This document shows positions 41,676 to 50,323 of a DNA stretch of 64,000 bases, piece after piece. The notes below the pieces were generated by a model that saw only the letters and a list, made by a program, of their open reading frames with translations, was not told where the DNA came from and searched no databases. This DNA comes from Alteribacter keqinensis (GTDB lineage: Bacteria > Bacillota > Bacilli > Bacillales > Salisediminibacteriaceae), in contig NZ_RHIB01000002.1 of the NCBI RefSeq assembly GCF_003710255.1, positions 1 through 64,000 of the forward strand, written 5' to 3'. How positions within the stretch are numbered: position 1 is the first letter of the stretch; each line of letters opens with the position of its first letter. Made by a program: the position numbers and the translations under genes.

Positions 41676-43115
41676 TTATTTTAACCGCTTTACCAGCTCG
41701 TCGTATTTCGGTGAGCCGAGAAAGTTGTCAACGGAAATGTGGTCCGCATCCGGCAATTTGTCCTTTGCCCGCTCAGTCAGATCTTTATGAGTAATGACAA
41801 TATCCGCATCAGCCGGCAGATTACTGATTGAAGTGTTTGTAACCTCAATATCAATTGACTCTTTCTTGAATTTATTTCTCAGAATGGATGCTCCCATGGC
41901 ACTGGAACCCATGCCCGCATCACAGGCAAATACGACTTTATTTACCTCAGCATCTGCTTTCGAATGTTCTACAGTTTCTTTTTCTTCTTTCTCACTGTCT
42001 GCCTGACTTCCAACAGCAGCGCTTTTCTTCCCTTTCATATCCTGCATTTTCGCCGCAGCACCTTGAAGATCTCCTTCATCGTCAGGTGCCCCGCGCTTCA
42101 GGATCACAGAAGCAATCAGGAATGAAACGACCGTTGCCACAATAACCCCTGCATAAACACCAAGGAAATTACCTTGAGGTGTTAACAGCGTATAAGCAAT
42201 GATACTTCCTGGTGAAGGTGAAGATGAAAGACCTGCATTAAAGAGTGTGAAGACGAAAATACCGCTCATTCCCCCGCCGATTGCCGCCAGAATCAGCAAT
42301 GGTTTCATTAAGATATAAGGGAAGTAAATTTCGTGAATGCCCCCGAAGAAGTGAATGACACTCGCTCCTGAAGCTGACTGTCTTGCCATTCCTTTACCGA
42401 ATACCATATAAGCTAACAGTATACCCAGTCCCGGTCCCGGGTTGGTTTCAAGCATGAATAAGATTGACTTTCCTTCCTGAAGCGCCTGCTCGGCTCCAAG
42501 AGGAGATAAAATGCCGTGGTTAATAGCATTATTTAAGAAAAGTACCTTCCCCGGCTCAATAAAGATACTGACCAAAGGCAGCAGTCCAGCATTGACAATC
42601 ACTTGTACTCCGCCTGCCAGAACCGTTGTAAAGGCTACAATGACCGGTCCGATCCCGATGACTCCGAGCATGGCAAGAAGCGCACCGAGTATCCCTGCCG
42701 AGAAGTTATTGTAAAGCATTTCAAAGCCTTGTCTTACTTTTGGTAAGAACACATTGTCAATTTTCTTAATAATAAAACCTGCAAGTGGTCCCATGATCAT
42801 AGCGCCCAGGAACATTGGAATGTCCGCGCCTATGATAACCCCCATTGTAGCAATGGCACCGACCACACCACCACGAACATCATAAATGATCTTACCACCT
42901 GTATACGCGATCAATAATGGCAGCAGGTAAGTAATCATCGGTCCTACAAGCTGCTCAAACGTCTCATTTGGCAGCCACCCTGTCGGAATAAACAAAGCTG
43001 TGATTAATCCCCATGCAATAAATGCCCCGATGTTTGGCATGATCATTCCGCTAAGGAAACTGCCAAACTTCTGTACTCTGGCCTTAACTGAACTTTTTTT
43101 CTTTTCTTCAGCCAT
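41676..43115 (-). CDS. mtlA: Mannitol-specific PTS EIICB component
   Basis: Membrane permease that imports and phosphorylates mannitol. 479 residues. The N-terminal EIIC part (1-345) has about eight helices and the substrate loop HFFGGIHEIYFPY (GIHEI motif near 259). An acidic and basic linker (345-390) joins it to the EIIB domain with the phosphorylated Cys398 in VVFACDAGMGSSAMGAS. A separate EIIA (mtlF) completes the system. GAGGAGG lies upstream of ATG 43115. First gene of the operon. Confidence 0.97.
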   Translation of the reverse strand: MAEEKKKSSVKARVQKFGSFLSGMIMPNIGAFIAWGLITALFIPTGWLPNETFEQLVGPMITYLLPLLIAYTGGKIIYDVRGGVVGAIATMGVIIGADIPMFLGAMIMGPLAGFIIKKIDNVFLPKVRQGFEMLYNNFSAGILGALLAMLGVIGIGPVIVAFTTVLAGGVQVIVNAGLLPLVSIFIEPGKVLFLNNAINHGILSPLGAEQALQEGKSILFMLETNPGPGLGILLAYMVFGKGMARQSASGASVIHFFGGIHEIYFPYILMKPLLILAAIGGGMSGIFVFTLFNAGLSSSPSPGSIIAYTLLTPQGNFLGVYAGVIVATVVSFLIASVILKRGAPDDEGDLQGAAAKMQDMKGKKSAAVGSQADSEKEEKETVEHSKADAEVNKVVFACDAGMGSSAMGASILRNKFKKESIDIEVTNTSISNLPADADIVITHKDLTERAKDKLPDADHISVDNFLGSPKYDELVKRLK

Positions 43116-43162
43116 TTATGATTCCTCCTCTTTGATTAAGGATTTCGTTTTCTTATACTTTT

Positions 43163-43191
43163 ATAGTAAAAGGGAATGTATGCGCAATCAA
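43163..43191 (-). promoter_or_regulatory. mtl operon promoter
   Basis: On the minus strand TTGATT (43186-43191) and TACTAT (43163-43168) are 17 bp apart, about 50 bp before mtlA. No catabolite-response (cre) element of good quality was seen. Confidence 0.55.
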
Positions 43192-43295
43192 TTTAATTTA
43201 AAGCCAATTTCGTCAAACCACTTCATGACATTTCTTTGTTTGGCAGCTGGACAGCTTTATAGGAATAGGAGGAGGAGTGATTTAGGTTCGGGATG

Positions 43296-43681
43296 ATTTA
43301 TGGAGAACTTTTCACGGTTTATGCAGACTTTCCGGAGTTTTATGGAGAACTTATGTACATTTAAAGAGAATTCATCATATTTCGACATTTAAGAAAACCG
43401 GACCTGAGGAGAATCGGATTCTCTTTTCAAGGCTGCTGGTTTTTTTATAGGTGTATCGGCCACTAATTCTGATTTATCGACCTCTAACAGAAATATATCG
43501 GCCATTCGACACACACCGCTTTCTTCCGCACAGCAAAACCGCCTCCACTAATCCGCTCTCCATTTAAATACCTTTTGCATTTTTATGAAGAACTTCCCCT
43601 CATTTATACATGTCCACTTTTATACAGAGCTTCCGCCGGATATAGACAGACTTCAGCAGTATTTATGCAGAACTTCCAGCG
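43296..43681. repeat. Degenerate ~21-bp direct repeats, array B
   Basis: Three groups in the 660-bp gap between mtlA and dfrA. Group 1 (43296-43378): four units of 20-22 bp based on TTTATGGAGAACTT. Group 2 (43452-43513): three units of 20-21 bp based on ATTTATCGGCC. Group 3 (43580-43681): five units of 19-22 bp based on ATTTATGCAGAACTTCC. Groups 1 and 3 clearly share a consensus. No identical repeat-spacer pattern, so not CRISPR. Confidence 0.75.
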
Positions 43682-43731
43682 ATCGAAAGAGGATGCCCGG
43701 AAACGACATTCCCTCCCTGCCGCCCTCCGAC

Positions 43732-43771
43732 ACAAAAATCCCCCCGTCACACAAATGGACGGGGGGGGGAT
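43732..43771 (-). terminator. Terminator of thyA-dfrA
   Basis: On the minus strand ATCCCCCCCCCGTC pairs with GACGGGGGGAT, then TTTTTGTG. The arm includes a run of nine G on the plus strand. Confidence 0.85.
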
Positions 43772-43775
43772 ACTA

Positions 43776-44258
43776 TTATCTCTTCCGGTCATAAACGAAA
43801 AATGTATGGGCGTATTTGTTCTCACTGTCCATTTTTCCTTCAAGCTTCTCAGTGATATCCCAGTTCTGTTCTGAAAATGGCGGGAAATACGTATCGCCTT
43901 GGAACGTATGGTGAATGCGCGTCACATAAAGACGGTCCGCTTTATCCATGAGCTGTTCGAATACCTTCTGACCGCCCAGGACCATGACCTCTTCTTTTTG
44001 AGCCAGGTCGTCAACAACAGCGAGGCTGTCCACCACTTCAATCCCGTCATGGTAAAAGTCAGGGTTGCTTGTAACGACGATGTTTCGTCGGTCCGGCAGC
44101 GGTCTTCCGATGGAAACAAACGTGTTTCTGCCCATAACGACGGTGTGACCCGATGTAATTCTTTTAAAGTGAGCCAGATCGTTTGGAAGACTCCAGGGCA
44201 GTTTATTCTCATGACCGATCACATTGTTCTCGTCCATCGCAGCAATCAATGAAATCAT
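43776..44258 (-). CDS. folA: Dihydrofolate reductase
   Basis: NADPH-dependent reduction of dihydrofolate to tetrahydrofolate, needed to recycle folate after thymidylate synthase. 160 residues. Typical segments are [21 protein letters not shown] (active-site loop, with the acidic residue at ND in LPNDLAHFK), [12 protein letters not shown] and [12 protein letters not shown]. The ATG overlaps the thyA stop (ATGA), so the pair is translationally coupled. Confidence 0.96.
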   Translation of the reverse strand: MISLIAAMDENNVIGHENKLPWSLPNDLAHFKRITSGHTVVMGRNTFVSIGRPLPDRRNIVVTSNPDFYHDGIEVVDSLAVVDDLAQKEEVMVLGGQKVFEQLMDKADRLYVTRIHHTFQGDTYFPPFSEQNWDITEKLEGKMDSENKYAHTFFVYDRKR

Positions 44259-45049
44259 ACACTCACCTCTCCTTTAATGTGTGGGTGAGGGTCGTATTCC
44301 ACTAATTCAAAGTCATCAAACGTAAAGTCCTCGATCTTCGTAATGTCCGGGTTCAGTTTCATCTTCGGAAGGCTTCTCGGTTCACGGCTCATCTGCAATT
44401 TCACCTGCTCGATATGATTGCTGTATATGTGTACATCTCCGAAGGTATGAACAAACTCCCCATACTCCAGGCCGCATTCCTGAGCAATCATCATTGTAAG
44501 GAGGGCGTAAGATGCAATGTTGAAAGGCACCCCGAGAAACAGGTCCGCACTTCGCTGGTACAGCTGACAGGACAGTTTACCGTCCGCTACATAGAACTGA
44601 AACAGGCAGTGGCATGGGCTCAAGGCCATTTTATCCAGATCACCTACATTCCACGCGTTGACAACAAGCCGTCTTGAATCAGGGTTCTTCTTAATTTCTT
44701 CGATGACGTTTCTCAACTGGTCAATCGACTCCCCTTCAGGTGTCGGCCAGCTGCGCCACTGTTTTCCGTAAACCGGGCCAAGGTCGCCATTTTCATCAGC
44801 CCATTCATTCCAGATCCGTACATTATTTTCTTTAAGATAGGCGATGTTTGTGTCACCTTTAATAAACCAGAGCAGTTCATGAATGATTGCCCTCAATGAA
44901 AGTTTCTTCGTAGTAAGAAGCGGGAACCCTTCAGCGAGATTAAAACGCATCTGGTATCCGAACGTGCTCACTGTTCCCGTTCCTGTACGGTCATCTTTCT
45001 TTGTGCCGTTTTCCAGCACATGTTCACATAAGTCAAGATATTGTTTCAT
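44255..45049 (-). CDS. thyA: Thymidylate synthase
   Basis: Methylates dUMP to dTMP using methylene-tetrahydrofolate. 264 residues, the E. coli/ThyB size. The catalytic cysteine is Cys146 in [13 protein letters not shown]; the N-terminal [12 protein letters not shown] phosphate-binding loop and [18 protein letters not shown] are present. It forms an operon with dfrA/folA, overlapping by 4 bp. It is followed by the dfrA terminator and preceded by a repeat-like region with two CTGAAAAAGT hairpins. Confidence 0.96.
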   Translation of the reverse strand: MKQYLDLCEHVLENGTKKDDRTGTGTVSTFGYQMRFNLAEGFPLLTTKKLSLRAIIHELLWFIKGDTNIAYLKENNVRIWNEWADENGDLGPVYGKQWRSWPTPEGESIDQLRNVIEEIKKNPDSRRLVVNAWNVGDLDKMALSPCHCLFQFYVADGKLSCQLYQRSADLFLGVPFNIASYALLTMMIAQECGLEYGEFVHTFGDVHIYSNHIEQVKLQMSREPRSLPKMKLNPDITKIEDFTFDDFELVEYDPHPHIKGEVSV

Positions 45050-45078
45050 ATCCGCAGCCTCCTATTCTTAATTGAGGC

Positions 45079-45249
45079 CCCTGAAAAAGTACAAACCAAC
45101 TTTTTCAGTGCCTATTATTTCAGTGGCAATGGCTCCACTCGGTTGCGCGCCTGTTACGAGAAACCCATTCATAACAGGCTTTTAAAAATGCAACCGTTCC
45201 GCACATTGCTCAGAATGCACTGGAAAAGTTAAAGACCGAACTTTTTCAG
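45079..45249. repeat. Two CTGAAAAAGT hairpins
   Basis: CTGAAAAAGT / ACTTTTTCAG hairpin at 45079-45107 and a similar ACTGGAAAAGTT / AACTTTTTCAGT at 45222-45249, enclosing about 115 bp. CTGAAAAAGTC and GACTTTTTCAG also bracket the repeat at 57990-58240. Possibly the remains of a small mobile or repeat element. Confidence 0.45.
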
Positions 45250-45255
45250 TACATT

Positions 45256-46359
45256 CTACGATGCTTCTTCTTTAGAAAGCCTGGCTTCACACTTCACAAT
45301 TGTAATGTTTAATTCTTTCGTCAGATCCACCTCATAAGGGGAAATAACCCTTCCTGCCTCTTGTAAAATTCGGATGACCGGCCTGGCATTCATGTTTTTA
45401 TTCTGCTTGGATACAACACCTTGCCTGCCGTCATTCAACATCACTTCAAGACCGACCGGGTAGATAGCCACAGTTTTTGCAAAAACCTCAACCATTTTTT
45501 TATCAAACAGGTTGTCCGCTCCCGCATAAAGAAGCTCAAGACCTTCGTGTGGAAGCCTCGCTTTTCTGTATATACGGTTAGAGGTAACGGCATCAAATAC
45601 GTCGGCGATTCCGATGATTTTTCCGTAAAGATGAATCTCATCTCCACCGATTCCCCGCGGATATCCCGAACCATTCAGGCGCTCGTGATGCTGGTATGCA
45701 CAGTGGGCTGATAACAAAGGAATTGTATGGGTTTTTCTCAGCATTTCATAGCCTGCTGTTGTATGCTCTTTGATGACCGCAAACTCTTCATCCGTGAGGG
45801 CATTCTTTTTATGTAACACTTCGGTAGGTACGGCCATCTTCCCGATATCGTGGAGTAGAGAGCCAAGTCCGAGATCCTTAAGCTGACCCTCATTAAGCCC
45901 GAGTCGTTCCCCCAGGGCAAGAGCATAGACAGTGACATTCAATGAATGGTGAAAAATATAGGAATCATAGCAATACGCACTCGATAAAAGGGAAATCGCT
46001 TCTTTATGCTTCCTCACATCATGCAGAATGTTTGAGACAATGCCGCCAAACGAACGGCTGACTTTGTCGACCTCAAAAGATTTTTTCAAAACTTCAGGAG
46101 CTGTAACGGCCTGAAAGGATTTCTTAATCGTATTAATGGACGAATGCCTCGTCTGCTCGGTAATGACTTCTTCAAAGTATATATCACTTGTAACGTCATC
46201 ATCAACGTAGGCAAACGTAATCCCCTTTGCCTTTAACCGGCTGATCATGGCATTGGACAGTGGTATGCCTGCCTGCACGAGGACTTGTCCATTTTCATTG
46301 TAAATCGCCTTTGCAAGACGATCATTTTGTTTTATAGAGTAAACTGATCGTAGACGCAT
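45256..46359 (-). CDS. HD-GYP domain protein, probable cyclic-di-GMP phosphodiesterase
   Basis: 367-residue protein without membrane helices. The N-terminal 130 residues are a conserved cap region; the HD-GYP domain follows with HD at 170-171 (LLHDIGKMAVP), His199, and HHERLNGSGYP at 224-234, so the metal and GYP signatures are intact. HD-GYP proteins hydrolyse c-di-GMP or related dinucleotides. The C-terminus (300-367) is a small beta-rich extension. AGGCAGGT lies before ATG 46359. The long leader upstream is structured and noted separately. Confidence 0.9.
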   Translation of the reverse strand: MRLRSVYSIKQNDRLAKAIYNENGQVLVQAGIPLSNAMISRLKAKGITFAYVDDDVTSDIYFEEVITEQTRHSSINTIKKSFQAVTAPEVLKKSFEVDKVSRSFGGIVSNILHDVRKHKEAISLLSSAYCYDSYIFHHSLNVTVYALALGERLGLNEGQLKDLGLGSLLHDIGKMAVPTEVLHKKNALTDEEFAVIKEHTTAGYEMLRKTHTIPLLSAHCAYQHHERLNGSGYPRGIGGDEIHLYGKIIGIADVFDAVTSNRIYRKARLPHEGLELLYAGADNLFDKKMVEVFAKTVAIYPVGLEVMLNDGRQGVVSKQNKNMNARPVIRILQEAGRVISPYEVDLTKELNITIVKCEARLSKEEAS

Positions 46360-46380
46360 AATTGACCTGCCTTTGCTGAG

Positions 46381-46535
46381 AAATACGCTCTGATTTATGA
46401 TGTCTCAATAGGTCAGCAATAGCTTTATCCGCTGCTATCCCGGCAAACGAAACCTTTACATACCGGCTTTCCAGCGGCTTAGCCCTTGCTTTAAAAGGTG
46501 TCCCAAACGATAAGACAACCTGGAGGGACACCTTC
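46381..46535 (-). other. Structured leader of the HD-GYP gene
   Basis: On the minus strand the first part is a hairpin AAGGTGTCCC / GGGACACCTT followed by TTTAAAG. The second part has AAGGGCTAAGCCGCTGGAAAG, then ATGTAAAGGTTTCG, with CCGCTG and CAGCGG closing a larger stem. Parts of this resemble the core of the c-di-GMP-I (GEMM) aptamer, but the invariant ACGCAAAG block reads ATGTAAAG. I can only say that the leader is structured. Confidence 0.35.
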
Positions 46536-46554
46536 AACATCCTTCGGTTACTAA

Positions 46555-46580
46555 AAGAAAAGGATTCACATTAATCCTTT
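46555..46580 (-). terminator. Terminator of the yunFEDC operon
   Basis: On the minus strand AAAGGATT / AATCCTTT stem with a 6-nt loop followed by TCTTTT, right after yunC. Confidence 0.75.
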
Positions 46581-46581
46581 A

Positions 46582-46893
46582 TTATACTTTCTCCACCATG
46601 CGAAGCAATGCCTCTTTTCCTGACATGCCTGCATGAATGCCTAGATACTCCGCTTCATAAGTAACAGATTCAAGGGGCGCGTTCAGCAGGTCATCGATCG
46701 TTCTTACACCTACTGCTCTTCCCGCTACAATCTTTCGTGCTGCAAGCTTTTCGTTCAACAGTGCCACGTCCAAAGCACCGCACATAATGTAGCCAACGTC
46801 ATTAGTAACAGCCATGAAGTTCGTTTTCGGTAACTTCACAGTAATTGCAGTAAAAGGCTTACCATCTATAAACATCGGTTGCACATCAATCAC
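46582..46893 (-). CDS. yunC: YunC family protein (DUF1805)
   Basis: 103-residue protein of the DUF1805 family, function unknown. Conserved region: FTAITVKLPKTNFMAVTNDVGYIMCGALDVALLNEKL and RAVGVRTIDDLLNAPLESVTYEAE. The start is GTG 46893 (MIDVQPMFIDG), with AGAGGTG upstream, in line with the N-terminus of B. subtilis YunC; a GTG at 46911 would add six residues. Last gene of yunF-yunE-yunD-yunC, 112 bp after yunD. Confidence 0.92.
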   Translation of the reverse strand: MIDVQPMFIDGKPFTAITVKLPKTNFMAVTNDVGYIMCGALDVALLNEKLAARKIVAGRAVGVRTIDDLLNAPLESVTYEAEYLGIHAGMSGKEALLRMVEKV

Positions 46894-47004
46894 GTCACTC
46901 ACCTCTTCCACTTCCGGCTATTCCTTCTGACTCAAACAAGTCACAGGCTAGTAACAGCTTATGAGTGAAAAAGAAAAAAGTGCTTGTTCAATGGCTCCGG
47001 GCCT

Positions 47005-48405
47005 TTAATCGAGGTGTATGTTCCTAAGGCTCCATGCCAGTACGTCCCTGAGGAACTCCGGCATATAATAGGTTTTCTCATTTACTGTGCTTATGGAAGG
47101 GTACAGGTATCCGAAGGTAAACATATCTACCGTTGCTACATTGTAATTAGCTGACCGGTCAAGAGGTTTTCCAAGGATACGGATGTCTTTCGGCTGCAGG
47201 GGTCCCTCCGGTGATTCCAAAACGTCAATCCCATCATACACCATCATACCAAGAATCTTTCCGCGGAAACCAAATCCTTTGACTTTTTTATAAATCTTCT
47301 CCTCTTTATGGGCCTCCCGGATGAACTCAAGGAGTCTCTCACCCGAGAGCTTCACTTTCGCCGGATTAATCGGGTGTGGACAAATACTGTGAAGGGTCCC
47401 CTTTGTGACGGGTCCCTTCTTCAGTCCTTCAAGAAGAATCCCGGCATTCATCATCGCTACATCCGCCTCGCACCAGCGTCTGAGCCCGGTTACAAGGAGC
47501 TTGGACAGAGGTGTTTCCTTTTCCCAGCTCAGTTCCCAGTCTTCCGGCAGTGTCGTAACAACTTCACCTAAAACATCATCTGCACGCTTTTGAAGCTCAG
47601 TAAGAGCATCTTCTGTATCCTTATCTCTGCCTCCATGTGCGTGATCCACTTCAACTGTGTGGATATCTACCAGGGAAACCGAATGACTCGTTTCATCAAA
47701 TGAGATCGTAATGTCCCCAAAGTGAGAGCCGGAACGTCCGCACTGATGAATCCAGGTCTCATTAATTTTTTCTCCGTCCAAAAGAAGGTGGTGGGTGTGG
47801 GACCCGAGAATCAGGTCAATCTCCGGATACTGCTTTGCCATCCGCTCATCATCGTGCAATCCCAGATGGGAAAGACAAACCAGCACATCTACCTGGTCCT
47901 TCAGCAAATTGACTTCTTCTTCAATTGCCTCAAACGGATCTTCAATCGACCATCCAAGAGCACTGTAGAACAGTTTGTAGGCAACCGTCACACCGAAAAC
48001 ACCAACCGTGACACCCTGCTTTGTTGTAAAGATCCGATGGGATTTTGCCCATCCGGGCTTTTGCCCGTTTGCATCTTTCAGGTTTGCAACGAGCACATCA
48101 AATCCTGCATCGGCATAAAGAGCATCCAGCTGTTTTTTTGAAAAAGTCATTCCTTCATTATTGCCAATGGTGACTGCGTCATAACGGAGACGGTTGAGGA
48201 GTTCCACATTCCCTTTCCCTTCTAGCCCCTCCGTTATCGGATGAACCCGGTCGGCATGATCACCGATGTCGAAAAGCAGTACTTCTTCACCCTCCTCCTC
48301 AGCTTCATCTCTCAGTTCATTGATTTTTGAAACAACAGCAGGCCACTGACTCAGCTGGCTGTGTAAGTCATTTGTATGTAGAATCCTAAGTGTTTTTTTC
48401 TTCAA
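47005..48405 (-). CDS. yunD: YunD, 5'-nucleotidase/UshA-type metallophosphatase
   Basis: Protein of about 466 residues with the two-domain 5'-nucleotidase architecture. The N-terminal calcineurin-like domain has the metal motifs RILHTNDLHS, DIGDHADR, TIGNNEGM, CLSHLG and LGSHTHH; the C-terminal domain (about 290-466) is the nucleotide-specificity domain. No signal peptide is seen, so it acts in the cytosol, as B. subtilis YunD. The substrate is unknown. TTG 48405 has AGGTGG at 8 nt; GTG 48417 would be the alternative. It starts 19 bp after yunE. Confidence 0.9.
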   Translation of the reverse strand: MKKKTLRILHTNDLHSQLSQWPAVVSKINELRDEAEEEGEEVLLFDIGDHADRVHPITEGLEGKGNVELLNRLRYDAVTIGNNEGMTFSKKQLDALYADAGFDVLVANLKDANGQKPGWAKSHRIFTTKQGVTVGVFGVTVAYKLFYSALGWSIEDPFEAIEEEVNLLKDQVDVLVCLSHLGLHDDERMAKQYPEIDLILGSHTHHLLLDGEKINETWIHQCGRSGSHFGDITISFDETSHSVSLVDIHTVEVDHAHGGRDKDTEDALTELQKRADDVLGEVVTTLPEDWELSWEKETPLSKLLVTGLRRWCEADVAMMNAGILLEGLKKGPVTKGTLHSICPHPINPAKVKLSGERLLEFIREAHKEEKIYKKVKGFGFRGKILGMMVYDGIDVLESPEGPLQPKDIRILGKPLDRSANYNVATVDMFTFGYLYPSISTVNEKTYYMPEFLRDVLAWSLRNIHLD

Positions 48406-48424
48406 GATGTTCACCACCTATGCG

Positions 48425-49252
48425 TCACGCCCCTGTTATACCTTGATAAATAAGGCGGATACCGATAATAACCAACATAATACGCAGTAAATTGACAACC
48501 GTATCACTTGCCAGACGACGGTTAATCGCAGCTCCGATCATACCGCCTGCCCATGCACCGGGAATTAAGGCTGCTGCATACAGCCAATCTACGTTTCCTA
48601 ATGAAATGTGCGAAATGGAACTTACAATCGCAGATAAAAAGACGAGGAACATCGAAGTAGCTACAGCCATGTGAGCCGGAAATGCAAATAGCAGGATCAT
48701 GGCCGGAACCATTAATGATCCTCCGCCAATTCCAAAGAGACCGGAACACATCCCCACAACAAAGGCGATAGCAATGCCTAACGCAGGATGATACCCGTAT
48801 TCAACCGTATCACCGAGATCATTTTGGTACGTTCTGCGCACGCCGCCCTTTTTCGCAAGCTGGATCGGCTTCACATATTTTCTGACCATTAGAATAAACG
48901 ATACGAGGATAATAAAGACCCCAAAAAAGATAAGGAACATGTTCACATTGATATCTTTATTTAACCAGACACCGAAAAGTGCCCCCGGTCCGCTTCCGAT
49001 AAAAAAGATGAGTCCGCTCTTAATATCTACTTTTTTCTGTTTTACATAAGCAAGTGTGGAGGAAAGTCCTGTAAATATCATCACAAGAAGAGACGTTCCG
49101 ACAGCCACCTGTGGAGTAATCCCTTCCAGAATCGTTGTATAGCCGCTCAAAACCATAAGAGCCGGGACAATAATAATCCCTCCGCCAAGACCCATAATAC
49201 TTCCCAGGATCGCAGCGACCAAGCCTAAAAATAATAAAAGAATCCATTCCAT
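48425..49252 (-). CDS. yunE: YunE, TauE/SafE family membrane protein
   Basis: Putative anion transporter (sulfite exporter TauE/SafE family), 275 residues with eight to nine helices in two similar halves: IMGLGGGIIIVPALMVLSG near the start and SGLFGIGGGSLMVPAMILLF in the second half, each carrying the glycine-rich family motif. Direction and substrate (sulfite, sulfoacetate, thiosulfate and others in the family) are uncertain. The ribosome site is weak. Part of the yunFEDC operon, 60 bp after yunF. Confidence 0.92.
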   Translation of the reverse strand: MEWILLLFLGLVAAILGSIMGLGGGIIIVPALMVLSGYTTILEGITPQVAVGTSLLVMIFTGLSSTLAYVKQKKVDIKSGLIFFIGSGPGALFGVWLNKDINVNMFLIFFGVFIILVSFILMVRKYVKPIQLAKKGGVRRTYQNDLGDTVEYGYHPALGIAIAFVVGMCSGLFGIGGGSLMVPAMILLFAFPAHMAVATSMFLVFLSAIVSSISHISLGNVDWLYAAALIPGAWAGGMIGAAINRRLASDTVVNLLRIMLVIIGIRLIYQGITGA

Positions 49253-49311
49253 AATCGTATATCTTCACTTTCTGCTGCCAGCCTGCAGCGCTTGATGTAT
49301 ACCTTCTATTA

Positions 49312-50166
49312 TCAATCAAAAAGGTCAAGTTGTCGAGGTGCTAGGCCCTTGTAATCAAGGCCAAGTATATCAATCATTGTCTTTGCATTTCCTGCCGCAT
49401 GGCCGCCGGAATTGTTATTAAAAAGAACATAAACATTCTTTGCAGACTGATATGCTTTCTTAACTTTACCTGCGAGATCCTCCAGTTCCTGTTGGTTGTA
49501 TTCATATAAATAGCGGACGTCCCGCCACTCTTGTCCATTGGCCGGTTTATTCCACCCTGCTACATTACGCCCATGAAACCGAAAGAGAACATCATCATTC
49601 CCTGCAGTATCCAGAACGAAAGGAATCGACCTTGCCCCTGCCTGAGGTTCATCACAAATGCTGTGAATCCACTTTTCTTTTTCCATAAAAGAAAGAGTTT
49701 GTTCTTTGAATTCCGGTGCAAACCAGGATTGATGGCGAAACTCAAGAGCGCAGGGTACGTCATTTAAGTATTCCTTACAATAGCGTAAGTACTGGACATT
49801 CTCTTTTTTACATTCAAACCACGGTGGAAACTGACAAAGTACCATTGCTAATTTCCCGCTCTTTTGAAGAGGATCAAGAGAAGTTAAAAAAGCATCGAAC
49901 ATTTCCTCGCGTGTGGAAAAGGGATTGCCGTCCCCACGCTGGTGACCTGTCATCCCCTGGTAAGCCTTTACAACAAACGAAAACGAATCCGGTGTATCAT
50001 AAGCCCACTTCTCCATGTTTCTTAGTGGCTGGACAGCGTAAAAGGTAGAATCAATTTCCACAGTTGGGAAGTGACCTGCATAGACACTGAGCTTTTCCGA
50101 GCTTTTTGTTATACCTCCATATAAAGAGTCATGATCTCCCCAACCGGTAAGGCCTATTTTGATCAT
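49312..50166 (-). CDS. yun F: YunF, DUF72 family protein
   Basis: 284-residue protein of the DUF72 (TIM-barrel-like) family. Typical segments: IKIGLTGWGDHDSLYGG, FPTVEIDSTFYAVQPLRNMEKWA, LAMVLCQFPPWFECKKENVQYLRY, and VLFNNNSGGHAAGNAKTMID near the C-terminus. Function unknown; some DUF72 proteins are suspected nucleases or glycosidases. ATG 50166 has AGAGGTG upstream; the ATG at 50175 is too close to it. First gene of the yunFEDC operon. Confidence 0.9.
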   Translation of the reverse strand: MIKIGLTGWGDHDSLYGGITKSSEKLSVYAGHFPTVEIDSTFYAVQPLRNMEKWAYDTPDSFSFVVKAYQGMTGHQRGDGNPFSTREEMFDAFLTSLDPLQKSGKLAMVLCQFPPWFECKKENVQYLRYCKEYLNDVPCALEFRHQSWFAPEFKEQTLSFMEKEKWIHSICDEPQAGARSIPFVLDTAGNDDVLFRFHGRNVAGWNKPANGQEWRDVRYLYEYNQQELEDLAGKVKKAYQSAKNVYVLFNNNSGGHAAGNAKTMIDILGLDYKGLAPRQLDLFD

Positions 50167-50323
50167 GTATTCCATACACCTCTTTCTTTACCCAGCCTCT
50201 TCTTGTGTTTTATCTTTTCAGTAGGCTGTTAACTATACGCATTTTTATTTTAGTACATATGCTGATGTGTGAATACCCTGTTTGCGTCACTTTGAAAACG
50301 AGAGTTATGAAATTGAGGGGAGA

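Noticed and set aside
43296-43681. CRISPR array
   Set aside because: Units are directly abutting, degenerate, and about 21 bp, with no constant repeat plus unique spacers and no cas genes nearby.
43761-43769. Run of nine G as a phase-variation tract
   Set aside because: It lies in the stem of the dfrA terminator, not in a promoter or coding sequence, so length changes would have little effect.
46322-46540. 72-codon open frame before the HD-GYP gene
   Set aside because: It overlaps the HD-GYP start and lies on strongly structured leader sequence, without a ribosome site.
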